Source of the DNA: Bacillota bacterium
GTDB taxonomy: Bacteria; Bacillota; Clostridia; Oscillospirales; Oscillospiraceae
Direction: 5' to 3'
DNA length: 5,754 nt
Assembly: GCA_023406225.1 (NCBI GenBank)
Contig: JAEXWS010000017.1
Coordinates: 1 to 5,754, forward strand
Part shown: in pieces, positions 1 through 5,685 of the stretch
Numbering within the stretch: the stretch's first letter is position 1
Layout of the letters: each line of letters begins with the position of its first letter
Notes under the pieces: model-generated
Database searches by the model: none
The model's input: only the letters and a program-made list of their open reading frames with translations
What the model was told of the DNA's origin: nothing
Translations under genes and position numbers: made by a program

Positions 1-1
1 G

Positions 2-100
2 CTCCGCTCCGCGGAGCTGCTGCTCAGGGAGGACGGCTCCGTGGAGCTGATCCGCCGGGCCGAGACGGTGGAGGATTATTTCCAAACGCTGGTCTGGTAA
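2..100 (+). CDS. C-terminal end of an unidentified protein (partial)
   Basis: The frame beginning at base 2 is open from the window edge to a TAA at 98-100 and gives 32 residues ending in EDYFQTLVW. The codons have the GC-rich third positions of the neighbouring genes. A strong hairpin terminator begins 8 bases after the stop, which supports this being a true gene end. The visible piece is charged and probably helical (AELLLREDGSVELIRRAE), with no membrane segment or recognisable motif. I do not recognise the family. The gene runs towards the radical SAM gene and the two converge on the shared terminator. The true start lies outside the window. Confidence 0.7.
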   Translation, partial: LRSAELLLREDGSVELIRRAETVEDYFQTLVW

Positions 101-107
101 CAAAACG

Positions 108-144
108 AAAGCCCGCCGCTGTCGTCATCAGCGGCGGGCTTTTT
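108..144. terminator. Bidirectional intrinsic terminator between convergent genes
   Basis: A perfect 10-bp stem (GCCCGCCGCT at 111-120 with AGCGGCGGGC at 130-139) encloses a 9-nt loop. It is preceded by AAA at 108-110 and followed by five T at 140-144, so the A and T runs extend the stem. Read on the plus strand it has a good U-tract and ends the partial gene stopping at 100. Read on the minus strand the stem is followed by TTTCGTTTTG, a usable U-rich tail for the radical SAM gene that stops at 167. Confidence 0.9.
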
Positions 145-166
145 GGATCGTTGGAACGGCGGGCCT

Positions 167-1036
167 TTACAGGCCCCGCCAGGACTCCGGCCGCAGGCGG
201 CTCAAATCGCGCCCGGCCCGGTCGATCTCCGCCAGCATGGCGGCTTTGTCCTGATTCAGCGTCCCCTTGAGGACCAGATAGTTGGATGCGTGGTTCATCC
301 GGAACACGCTGCCCGGGCTGTCCAGCCGCTCCACCAGAAGGCGGGTCTCCTCCAGCACCTGGCGCTGATCCAGCAGGCGGAAGCTCCCGTCCCGCACCCA
401 GTCGTAAAGGGGCGTCTCCTCCTCCACCATCAGCGTCAGCATGCCGATATACTCCGGGTTCATGGCGCTGAACGCCGCCGCCGTCTCCACGGCGTGCTCC
501 TCCAGCAGCTCCGGCCCGCCAAGGCCGGTGATGGCGGTGACGGACAACGCGATGCCGCAGGCGCGGACCTTTTGGCCCATGGCCACGATCTCCGCCGCCA
601 TATGGCCCTTGTGCATCCGCTTCAAAACGGCGTCGCTGCCGGACTCCAGACCCATATAGACCATGGCCAGGCCCTTGGCCCGCAGGGTCCGCAGCTCCTC
701 CTCCGTGCGAAGGCGGATGGAGGAGGGGGACGCGTAGCAGCTCACGCGCCCGCACTCGGGAAACAGCTCCCGGATGGCATCCAGGATCGTGTACAGCTCC
801 GACGCCTTGCGCACCAGCGCGTCGCCGTCCGCCAGGAAGATCTTCTCCACGTCCCGGTAGACGGACCGGGCGGTGCGGAAATCCTCCAATATCTCCTCCA
901 GCGGGCGGAGGGCGAAGTGCTTTTCCTTGTACATGCTGCAAAAGGCGCAGGTGTTGTGGCTGCACCCGTAGGTCACCTGAACGATGAGGCTGTACGCCTC
1001 GGAGGGGGGGCGGAACACACGGCCGAAGTATCTCAT
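167..1036 (-). CDS. Radical SAM protein with CX4CX2C cluster motif
   Basis: This encodes a 289-residue radical SAM enzyme; its substrate cannot be told from sequence. Such enzymes bind a 4Fe-4S cluster and cleave S-adenosylmethionine to start radical chemistry in the cytosol. The cluster cysteines are near the N-terminus in VTYGCSHNTCAFCSMYK (C25, C30, C33), spaced CX4CX2C rather than the usual CX3CX2C. Typical downstream elements are FLADGDAL (67-74), SCYASPSSIR (99-108), the strand-5/SAM-contact region YMGLESGSD (127-135) and LKRMHKG (138-144). No B12 domain or extra cysteine-rich domain is present, and the length fits a single partial TIM barrel with a short tail. The ATG overlaps the TGA of the upstream aminotransferase (ATGA at 1036-1033). 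A GGAGAGG lies 8 nt upstream (1045-1051), inside the aminotransferase end, so translational coupling is likely. The gene ends at the shared terminator. It resembles the broad COG1032/Elp3-like group often labelled coproporphyrinogen oxidase-related; I would not adopt that label. Confidence 0.93.
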   Translation of the reverse strand: MRYFGRVFRPPSEAYSLIVQVTYGCSHNTCAFCSMYKEKHFALRPLEEILEDFRTARSVYRDVEKIFLADGDALVRKASELYTILDAIRELFPECGRVSCYASPSSIRLRTEEELRTLRAKGLAMVYMGLESGSDAVLKRMHKGHMAAEIVAMGQKVRACGIALSVTAITGLGGPELLEEHAVETAAAFSAMNPEYIGMLTLMVEEETPLYDWVRDGSFRLLDQRQVLEETRLLVERLDSPGSVFRMNHASNYLVLKGTLNQDKAAMLAEIDRAGRDLSRLRPESWRGL

Positions 1037-2307
1037 GCGCCCAGCCTCTCCAGCGCCGCCAGCTTCAAACAGGTGCAAAGCACCTCGATGGCGGCCTCCA
1101 GCTCCTCCACGGGGGGCAGGGACGGGGCGATGCGGATGTTGCTGTCCTCCGGATCGTTGCCGTAGGGGAAGGTGGCGCCCGCGCCGGTCATGGTGACGCC
1201 CGCCTCCCTGCACAGGGCCAGCGTCCGCCTGGCGGTGCCGGGCATGGCGTTCAGCGACACGAAGTAGCCGCCTTTGGGATGCCGCCAGGATGCGATGTCC
1301 AGCGGGGCGATCTCCCGGTCCAGCGCGTCCGTCACGGCCCGGAACTTCGGGGCCATGACGGCGGCGTGCTTTTTCATCAGCGCCAGGGTGTGGGCCTTGT
1401 CCTTGAGATACAGCACATGGCGCTGCTGGTTCACCTTGTCGAAGCTGATGACCTGGACGGTGAGCAGCTTTTCCATATGGGCCATGTTGGCCTCGGAGCA
1501 GGCGAAGCAGGCCACGCCCGCGCCGGGGAGGGTGATCTTGGAGGTGGAGGCGAACTCGAACGCCATGTCGGCGTTGCCGTACTTCGCGCACTCGCTCAAA
1601 ATGTCCGGGAACTCCACGTAGTCCCCCTCGAACTCATGGACGCAGTAAGCGTTGTCCCACATCAGGAGGAAATCCGGCGCGGCGGGCTTCATGGAGGCGA
1701 TGCGGCGGATGGTCCCGGCGGAGTAAACGATCCCGTCGGGGTTGGAATACTTGGGCACGTTCCACATGCCCTTCACCGCAGGGTCCTGGATGGCGGCCTC
1801 CACCGCGTCCATGTCGGGGCCCTCGTCGGTCATGGGGATGGTCACCAGCTCGAAGCCGAAGGACTCCGTGACCTTAAAGTGGCGGTCATAGCCGGGGGCG
1901 GGGCACAGCCACTTCACCGCAGGCTCTTTGCACCAGGGGCGCGGGGAGTGGAGCAGGCCGTGGGTATAGGCCTTGGACACGGTGTCGTACATGAGCTGCA
2001 GGCTGGAGTTTCCGCCCACGAACACCTGGCTGGGCCTGCAGCCCAGGATCTCCGCGAACAGCGCCTTGGCGGCGGGCAGGCCGGAGAGCTCGCCGTAGTT
2101 CCGCACGTCCACGCCGCCGGAGACATAGTCGGCGGGGCTCTGCATCAGACCGAAGATGTCGCTGACCAGGTCCAGCTGCTGTCTGCCGGGCTTGCCCCGG
2201 GCCATATTCAATTTGAGGCCCCGGGCCTTCAGCGCCTCGAAGCTCTCCATGACGCGGGCGTGCTCCTCTTTCCGCTCAGCGGCGGTCATCTGGGGGTAAG
2301 ATGTCAT
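1033..2307 (-). CDS. Aspartate aminotransferase, subgroup Ic (MocR-like fold type I)
   Basis: This is a 424-residue PLP-dependent aminotransferase, normal full length for the subgroup Ic aspartate aminotransferases (Aminotran_MocR family). These interconvert aspartate and 2-oxoglutarate with oxaloacetate and glutamate in the cytosol. Visible signatures are LNMARGKPGRQQLDLV (33-48), RNYGELSGLP (69-78), the cofactor phosphate region GGNSSLQLMYD (98-108), and YSNPDG (187-192) with the conserved Asn189-Pro190. Asp218 in MWDNAYCVHEF should pair with the pyridine nitrogen. Lys257 in FASTSKIT is the Schiff-base lysine. Arg392 in SNIRIAPSLPP is the substrate-carboxylate arginine. No DNA-binding domain is attached, so it is an enzyme and not a MocR regulator. 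AGGAAAGGA (2317-2325) lies 9 nt before the ATG and fixes the start. A good promoter lies upstream, and the radical SAM gene follows with a 4-base overlap. All key residues are present. Amino-donor specificity other than aspartate is possible. Confidence 0.95.
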   Translation of the reverse strand: MTSYPQMTAAERKEEHARVMESFEALKARGLKLNMARGKPGRQQLDLVSDIFGLMQSPADYVSGGVDVRNYGELSGLPAAKALFAEILGCRPSQVFVGGNSSLQLMYDTVSKAYTHGLLHSPRPWCKEPAVKWLCPAPGYDRHFKVTESFGFELVTIPMTDEGPDMDAVEAAIQDPAVKGMWNVPKYSNPDGIVYSAGTIRRIASMKPAAPDFLLMWDNAYCVHEFEGDYVEFPDILSECAKYGNADMAFEFASTSKITLPGAGVACFACSEANMAHMEKLLTVQVISFDKVNQQRHVLYLKDKAHTLALMKKHAAVMAPKFRAVTDALDREIAPLDIASWRHPKGGYFVSLNAMPGTARRTLALCREAGVTMTGAGATFPYGNDPEDSNIRIAPSLPPVEELEAAIEVLCTCLKLAALERLGA

Positions 2308-2354
2308 CTGCGCTCGTCCTTTCCTCGCGGTACTCGCGTTTCAAATTTCAATTC

Positions 2355-2383
2355 AGTATATCGAGTTTTCCCCCAAGTTGCAA
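2355..2383 (-). promoter_or_regulatory. Sigma-A promoter of the aminotransferase-radical SAM operon
   Basis: On the minus strand there is TTGCAA (2383-2378), a 17-base spacer, then TATACT (2360-2355). The -10 matches consensus in 5 of 6 positions and the -35 in 4 of 6. The predicted transcript start near 2348 gives a leader of about 40 nt ending in the AGGAAAGGA ribosome site. It sits in an AT-rich island just after the terminators of the preceding unit, so the operon is probably transcribed independently. Confidence 0.75.
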
Positions 2384-2397
2384 GGTCTATTTCACGG

Positions 2398-2415
2398 AAA
2401 ACGGCCCGGGGGCCG
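2398..2415 (-). terminator. Possible second (tandem) terminator hairpin
   Basis: Read on the minus strand, CGGCC-CCCG-GGCCG forms a 5-bp stem with a 4-nt loop and is followed directly by TTTT (2401-2398). It lies about 20 bases beyond the main terminator at 2433-2464 and before the aminotransferase promoter, so it could act as a back-up stop. The short stem and T-run keep confidence modest. Confidence 0.4.
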
Positions 2416-2432
2416 CCCCTTCTCCGGCGCGC

Positions 2433-2464
2433 AAAACGCCCTCCGCCGGTTTCGGCGGAGGGCG
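2433..2464 (-). terminator. Intrinsic terminator of the deaminase/Cys-rich unit
   Basis: A perfect 12-bp stem (CGCCCTCCGCCG at 2437-2448 with its complement at 2453-2464) closes a 4-nt loop. On the minus strand it is followed by TTTT (2436-2433), about 22 bases after the stop of the cysteine-rich gene. On the plus strand it is followed by CTCCATATTT, which is a poor U-tract, so the orientation is minus. Confidence 0.85.
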
Positions 2465-2486
2465 CTCCATATTTAGGTATGGCCGT

Positions 2487-2840
2487 TCAATTGCCGCGGC
2501 AGCTGCACACGCCGCCGGCCGCGTCGCCCGCGCAGGCGATGGTGGGTTCGCCGGGGGTGAGGTCCACGGAATAACGCACGGGAATGGACACGCAGACCCG
2601 CTGGGTCAGCACCACCTCGCAGGCGGTCCCGGCGGGGTCGGTGGTACAGGTGATGGTGGGATTTCCCTGGCAGGCGGCCACTACGGTCCCAATGTCCGCC
2701 AGGGGGGTCAGCGTGACGGGCGCGCTGATATCCACACACTGGACGCCGTTGCGGTCGCAGCCGGTGACCTGACGGGCCGCCGCGTCCTCCGCCGCATAGG
2801 GCATGATGGGCTCATGCTCGTAAGCCTCATTGATACGCAA
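2487..2840 (-). CDS. Small cysteine-rich protein of unknown function with internal repeat
   Basis: This is a 117-residue protein that I do not recognise. It has nine cysteines (28, 35, 57, 65, 74, 83, 103, 112, 114), no signal peptide and no membrane helix. After a charged N-terminus (RINEAYEHEPIMPYAAEDAAARQ) the rest looks like beta strands. Two similar units can be aligned: CVDISAPVTLTP (35-46), QGNPTITC (58-65), TDPAGTAC (67-74), against CVSIPVRYSVDLTP (83-96), GEPTIAC (97-103), GDAAGGVC (105-112). The start is TTG at 2840: no ATG or GTG lies in frame nearby upstream, and GAGGGA (2852-2847) is 6 nt away with AGGAAA behind it. The first in-frame ATG (Met13) has no such site. It lies 62 bases after the deaminase gene without a terminator between, so the two are probably co-transcribed, and a strong terminator follows. 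A cysteine-crosslinked coat or surface protein is a guess from composition only. Confidence 0.72.
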   Translation of the reverse strand: MRINEAYEHEPIMPYAAEDAAARQVTGCDRNGVQCVDISAPVTLTPLADIGTVVAACQGNPTITCTTDPAGTACEVVLTQRVCVSIPVRYSVDLTPGEPTIACAGDAAGGVCSCRGN

Positions 2841-2866
2841 AACGATTCCCTCGTTTCCTGGATTTT

Positions 2867-2894
2867 GTGACCGCGGGGAAGTTCTCCGGGTCAC
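2867..2894 (-). other. Imperfect hairpin between the deaminase and Cys-rich genes
   Basis: GTGACC (2867-2872) pairs with GGTCAC (2889-2894). Inside it GGGGA and TCTCC can also pair, with one G-U, around a 3-nt loop. On neither strand does a T-run follow, so it is not an ordinary terminator. It could set the relative expression of the two genes or act as an RNA stability or processing element; this is inference. Confidence 0.3.
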
Positions 2895-2902
2895 GTTCCA
2901 TC

Positions 2903-3940
2903 CTATGCGGGGGCGTTTGTCCCTGCGCCTCCGCGTCCCGCCTGAAATTCCGCCAGGGCCGTCCGCAGCCGCGCCCGGGTCTCCTCCCCGCAGAAGGCGG
3001 CCGCCGCGGCCGTCTCCTGGCAGCGGAGCATCTCCGCCTCCGTCATGGCGGCAAAGTCCGCCGCCCGGCCCAGCTCCTCCGTCAAGGTCAGCCCGCCCAG
3101 GAACATGGGGTCGTCCCGGCTCAGCGTCACCGCCGCCCCCGCGTCCAGCAGCCGCCGGAGGGGATGATCCGCCGTTTTTTTGTACAGAAGCGTCAGGTTG
3201 GAGGTCAGGCACACGTTCATCGGCACCCTCTCCCGCGCCAGCCGCTCCACCAGCGCCGGGTCCTCCGCCGCCCGGACCCCGTGGTCCAGCCGGTCGGCGC
3301 GCAGCAGGTCCAGCGCGTCCAGGACCCCCTCCGGCCCGCTGCTCTCCCCGGCGTGGACCGTGCACCCGAAGCCCAGGGCCTTCGCCCGGGCGAAGGCGGG
3401 GGCGAACCGCTCCCCCGTCCTGCCGGACAGGGCCTCGTTGCCGTCGATGGAGAGTCCCGCCAGACGGGGCGTGCGGTGATCGGCCATGGCGCTCACCAGG
3501 GCGTCCGCGTCCGCCGCCGTCTGGGTCCGGGAGAGGGACAGGGTAAAGCGGCAGTCCGCGCCGCCCGCCGCCGCGCCCCGGTCAAATCCCGCCGTCACCC
3601 CGCCGATGAGCTCCGGCACGGAAAACTGCGGCCAGTGGGTGGGATTCAAAATGACCTCCGCGTAAAGGATGTTCTCCTCCCGGCACCGGCGCGAAAACCC
3701 CTCCGCCGCCTCCGAAAGCTCCTCCACCGCGCCCACATAGGCGCAGATCCGGTCCAGAAAGGCCAAAAAATCGCTCAAGTCCTCCGCGGAACAATGGTAA
3801 AGCTCCGCGCCCGGACGGGGCAGGACCTCCCCCCGCCGGGCGGCGAACCGCTCCAGAAGCTCCCCGGGCATGGTGGATTCCAGATGGACGTGAAGCTCGA
3901 TCTTCGGCAGCTCCCGCAAAAACTCCGCGCTGCATTTCAT
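2903..3940 (-). CDS. add: Adenosine/adenine deaminase-family metal-dependent hydrolase
   Basis: This is a 345-residue amidohydrolase of the adenosine deaminase family, normal length, predicted cytosolic. It should hydrolytically deaminate a 6-aminopurine for salvage. Adenosine, adenine and aminodeoxyfutalosine are all possible substrates for the family. Metal and catalytic residues in order: PKIELHVHLES (H17, H19), TVHAGES (H196 and catalytic E199), RLDHG (H220) and TLSRDDP (D276, D277). Two spots differ from the textbook enzyme: HLDG reads HLES, and the N-T/S-D-D motif reads S-R-D-D. The HLE form followed by PGELL is closer to the adenine deaminase-like branch. I chose ATG 3940 over ATG 3946 because AAAGGAG (3950-3956) is 9 nt from the former and only 3 nt from the latter. 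The earlier start would add Met-Arg. The gene has its own promoter, divergent from the MATE gene, and is followed by the cysteine-rich gene. Confidence 0.9.
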   Translation of the reverse strand: MKCSAEFLRELPKIELHVHLESTMPGELLERFAARRGEVLPRPGAELYHCSAEDLSDFLAFLDRICAYVGAVEELSEAAEGFSRRCREENILYAEVILNPTHWPQFSVPELIGGVTAGFDRGAAAGGADCRFTLSLSRTQTAADADALVSAMADHRTPRLAGLSIDGNEALSGRTGERFAPAFARAKALGFGCTVHAGESSGPEGVLDALDLLRADRLDHGVRAAEDPALVERLARERVPMNVCLTSNLTLLYKKTADHPLRRLLDAGAAVTLSRDDPMFLGGLTLTEELGRAADFAAMTEAEMLRCQETAAAAAFCGEETRARLRTALAEFQAGRGGAGTNAPA

Positions 3941-3949
3941 ACGCATCTA

Positions 3950-3956
3950 CTCCTTT
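3950..3956 (-). promoter_or_regulatory. Ribosome binding site that decides the deaminase start
   Basis: AAAGGAG on the minus strand lies 9 nt before the ATG at 3940 but only 3 nt before the ATG at 3946. Normal spacing therefore favours the inner start. Confidence 0.7.
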
Positions 3957-3972
3957 TTCCGTTCCTTCGACC

Positions 3973-4001
3973 AGCATACCACGAAACCGCCGCTTGGTAA
4001 A
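3973..4001 (-). promoter_or_regulatory. Promoter of the deaminase gene (extended -10)
   Basis: On the minus strand there is TTTACC (4001-3996), 17 bases, then TATGCT (3978-3973), directly preceded by TGG, which gives an extended -10. Both hexamers match consensus in 4 of 6 positions. The predicted start near 3966 leaves a 25-nt leader containing the AAAGGAG site. Confidence 0.6.
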
Positions 4002-4023
4002 CGGCCTTTTCTTTTCCGGCGGT
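3986..4023. repeat. Inverted repeat spanning the divergent promoters (candidate operator)
   Basis: ACCGCCG (3986-3992) and CGGCGGT (4017-4023) are perfect 7-bp inverted arms 24 bp apart. One arm lies in the spacer of the deaminase promoter and the other in the spacer of the MATE promoter. The centre (4004.5) nearly coincides with the midpoint between the two -35 boxes (4004). The arms are GC-rich in a GC-rich genome, so chance is a real alternative. Confidence 0.35.
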
Positions 4024-4035
4024 CTGTGTTAAGAT
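4007..4035 (+). promoter_or_regulatory. Promoter of the MATE transporter gene (extended -10)
   Basis: TAAGAT (4030-4035) is directly preceded by TGT, giving an extended -10. A weak -35 TTTTCT (4007-4012) lies 17 bases upstream. The predicted start near 4042 gives a leader of about 30 nt. The -35 box lies 5 bases from that of the divergent deaminase promoter. The GTTCAAAGAAC palindrome (4039-4049) covers the predicted start. Confidence 0.5.
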
Positions 4036-4057
4036 ATCGTTCAAAGAACATGAAATG

Positions 4058-4065
4058 AAGAAGGG
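4058..4065 (+). promoter_or_regulatory. Ribosome binding site that decides the MATE start
   Basis: AAGAAGGG lies 7 nt before the ATG at 4073. The alternative in-frame ATG at 4055 has no purine-rich GG element at a normal distance upstream, so 4073 is preferred. Confidence 0.65.
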
Positions 4066-4072
4066 CACGGAC

Positions 4073-5440
4073 ATGGACGAACAGCAGGAACAGAAATTTC
4101 ATGAAATGACGGAAACGCCGGTGGGGCGGCTCATCGCCAAGCTGGCGCTCCCCTGCATCATCAGCATGCTGGTCACCGCCTTTTACAACATGGCGGACAC
4201 CTTTTTTGTGGGGATGCTCCACAGCCCCAGCGCCACCGGCGCCGTGGGCGTGGTCTTTTCCCTGATGGCCGTCATCCAGGCGGTGGGCTTTTTCTTCGGC
4301 CACGGCAGCGGCAACTTCATCTCCCGGGAGCTGGGGAAGCACCACTTTGAGGAGGCGTCCAACATGGCCGCCACGGGCTTTTTCTCCGCCCTGGCCACGG
4401 GCCTTGCGATCTGTGTCCTGGGCCAGGTCTTTCTCTCCCCCCTGGCCTCCCTTCTGGGGTCCACGCCCACCATCCTGCCCTACGCCAAGTCGTATCTGCG
4501 CATCATCCTCTTCGGCGCGCCGTGGATGACCGCCTCCCTGGTGCTGAACAACCAGCTCCGCTTCCAGGGCAGCGCCGTTTACGGCATGGTGGGCATCACC
4601 AGCGGCGCGGTTTTGAACATCGGCCTGGACCCCCTGCTGATCTTCGTGCTGGACCTGGGCGTGGCCGGGGCCGCCTGGGCCACCATCATCAGCCAGTTCG
4701 TCAGCTTCTGCCTGCTGCTGGCCGGCTGCACCCGGGGCGGCAACCTGCACATCCGCCTCTCCCGGGTCCAGCTGAAATGGTCCTATTATAAGCGGATCAT
4801 CCAGGGCGGGCTGCCCTCCCTGGCCCGGCAGGGCCTGGCCTCCGTGGCCACCATCTGCCTCAACCGGGCCGCCGGCCCCTACGGGGACGCCGCCATCGCC
4901 GCCATGAGCGTGGTCCAGCGGATCATGATGTTCGGCGGGTCCGCCATGATCGGCTTTGGGCAGGGGTTCCAGCCTGTGTGCGGCTTCAACTACGGCGCGA
5001 AGCTGTACGGCCGGGTGAAGGAGGGCTTCTGGTTCTGCGTCAAGACCTCCACCGTCTTTCTCTTCGCGGTGGGCGTGCTGGGCTTTTTGTTCGCGCCGCA
5101 GCTCGTGGCGCTGTTCCAGAAGGACCCTGACGTGATCCGCTACGGCGCGGCGGCGCTGCGGTTCCAGTGCGTGACGCTCTGCTTCCAGGGCTGGGTGGTC
5201 ATGAGCAACATGATGCTCCAGACCATCGGCCGCAACGTCTCCGCCACCTTCATCGCCATGGCCCGGCAGGGCATTTTCTTCATCCCGCTGGTGTGGGCGC
5301 TGTCCGCCGCCCTGGGGATGCTGGGCGTCCAGATCGCCCAGCCGGTGTCCGACCTTTTGACGCTGCTGTGCGCCGTGCCCATCCAGTGCCGGGTCCTGCG
5401 GCAGCTCGCCGGAGACGGCGGTCCCGCGGAAAGGGACTGA
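4073..5440 (+). CDS. MATE family efflux transporter (MepA/NorM-like)
   Basis: This is a 455-residue inner-membrane exporter of the multidrug and toxic compound extrusion family, normal length, which exchanges sodium or protons for cationic drugs or metabolites. The sequence begins with a short charged leader and TPVGRLIAKLALP. It then has about twelve hydrophobic segments arranged as two six-helix halves. Family landmarks are FYNMADTFFVG (37-47, with Asp42 in helix 1), LRFQGSAVYGM (162-172), LNIGLDPLLIF (181-191), the second-half start GGLPSLARQG (245-254), and the strongly conserved GQGFQPVCGFNYGA (296-309). The end is short and polar (GDGGPAERD). The start at 4073 is set by AAGAAGGG; using 4055 would add six residues. 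The gene is divergent from the deaminase gene with 132 bp between the chosen start codons, and it is followed by its own terminator, so it is probably monocistronic. Substrate is unknown: the shared promoter region could hint at a purine-related compound, but that is speculation. Confidence 0.95.
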   Translation: MDEQQEQKFHEMTETPVGRLIAKLALPCIISMLVTAFYNMADTFFVGMLHSPSATGAVGVVFSLMAVIQAVGFFFGHGSGNFISRELGKHHFEEASNMAATGFFSALATGLAICVLGQVFLSPLASLLGSTPTILPYAKSYLRIILFGAPWMTASLVLNNQLRFQGSAVYGMVGITSGAVLNIGLDPLLIFVLDLGVAGAAWATIISQFVSFCLLLAGCTRGGNLHIRLSRVQLKWSYYKRIIQGGLPSLARQGLASVATICLNRAAGPYGDAAIAAMSVVQRIMMFGGSAMIGFGQGFQPVCGFNYGAKLYGRVKEGFWFCVKTSTVFLFAVGVLGFLFAPQLVALFQKDPDVIRYGAAALRFQCVTLCFQGWVVMSNMMLQTIGRNVSATFIAMARQGIFFIPLVWALSAALGMLGVQIAQPVSDLLTLLCAVPIQCRVLRQLAGDGGPAERD

Positions 5441-5445
5441 CCCGC

Positions 5446-5481
5446 AAGGCCCCCGCCGCAGCCGGGGGCCTTTCCCCTTTT
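5446..5481 (+). terminator. Intrinsic terminator of the MATE gene
   Basis: AAGGCCCCCG (5446-5455) and CGGGGGCCTT (5463-5472) form a perfect 10-bp stem with a 7-nt loop. The tail is TCCCCTTTTAATTT, so the U-run is interrupted. A shifted hairpin, GGGG (5465-5468) with CCCC (5474-5477), would sit directly before TTTT. It starts 6 bases after the stop codon. Confidence 0.8.
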
Positions 5482-5489
5482 AATTTACG

Positions 5490-5499
5490 CAAACGTTTG
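5490..5499. promoter_or_regulatory. LacI-family-like palindrome, upstream copy
   Basis: CAAACGTTTG is a perfect 10-bp palindrome with the AAACGTTT core common in LacI/CcpA-family operators. Its centre is about 78 bases before the -35 box at 5573. The outer bases fit the cre consensus poorly. Confidence 0.35.
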
Positions 5500-5572
5500 T
5501 TTAAAATGTCGTGAAAACGCACAGGGGCTTTTTTTGAAAACAGGCGGAATCTCCAAACTTTTCCCGGCTGTC

Positions 5573-5601
5573 TTGACAATTTCACAAAAAAGGCCTATCA
5601 T
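5573..5601 (+). promoter_or_regulatory. Near-consensus sigma-A promoter
   Basis: TTGACA (5573-5578) is a perfect -35, followed by a 17-base AT-rich spacer and TATCAT (5596-5601), which matches the -10 in 5 of 6 positions. The predicted start is about A5608. It is the strongest promoter in the window and points to a gene outside the right edge. Confidence 0.88.
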
Positions 5602-5609
5602 CGATCCAT

Positions 5610-5635
5610 ACCCGGCGGAGCCAGTCCGGGTTTTT
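5610..5635 (+). terminator. Terminator-like hairpin right after the transcript start
   Basis: ACCCGG (5610-5615) pairs with CCGGGT (5626-5631) around a 10-nt loop and runs into TTTTTGTTT. The shape is that of a weak intrinsic terminator or attenuator, placed only about 2 to 28 nt into the predicted transcript. Confidence 0.45.
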
Positions 5636-5663
5636 GTTTCCGAAGTATCGGAAACGTTTACGA
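5636..5663. repeat. Three GTTTMCGA half-sites (candidate operator)
   Basis: GTTTCCGA (5636-5643) is followed by its perfect inverted copy TCGGAAAC (5648-5655), then by a direct copy GTTTACGA (5656-5663) with one mismatch. The first two make an 8-bp palindrome with a 4-base centre. The last two create a second AAACGTTT core at 5652-5659. The cluster lies at about +29 to +56. Confidence 0.5.
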
Positions 5664-5685
5664 TGTTTCTCCTTTTCTTTCTTGA

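Noticed and set aside
158..180. Imperfect GC hairpin over the radical SAM stop codon
   Set aside because: The stem has a one-base bulge and no T-run follows on the minus strand. The proper terminator lies at 108-144.
1037..1591. N-terminal extension of the radical SAM frame upstream of ATG 1036
   Set aside because: The extension lies inside the aminotransferase in another frame and reads as low-complexity R/G/H sequence. The ATG at 1036 has a good ribosome site and precedes the conserved fold.
1279..2574. Long plus-strand open frame (about 431 codons) opposite the aminotransferase gene
   Set aside because: It is the GC-rich antisense shadow of a gene with full catalytic motifs. Its translation is rich in G, H, V and A without domains, and it runs through the aminotransferase promoter and two terminators.
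2841..3365. Upstream extension of the Cys-rich frame into the deaminase gene
   Set aside because: The extra part is R/G/A-rich shadow sequence antiparallel in character to the real gene. The TTG at 2840 has a ribosome site at normal distance.
2867..4000. Plus-strand open frame (about 377 codons) opposite the deaminase gene
   Set aside because: The translation is rich in R, P, Q and G with no motif. It overlaps a gene with clear metal-binding residues and runs into the divergent promoter region.
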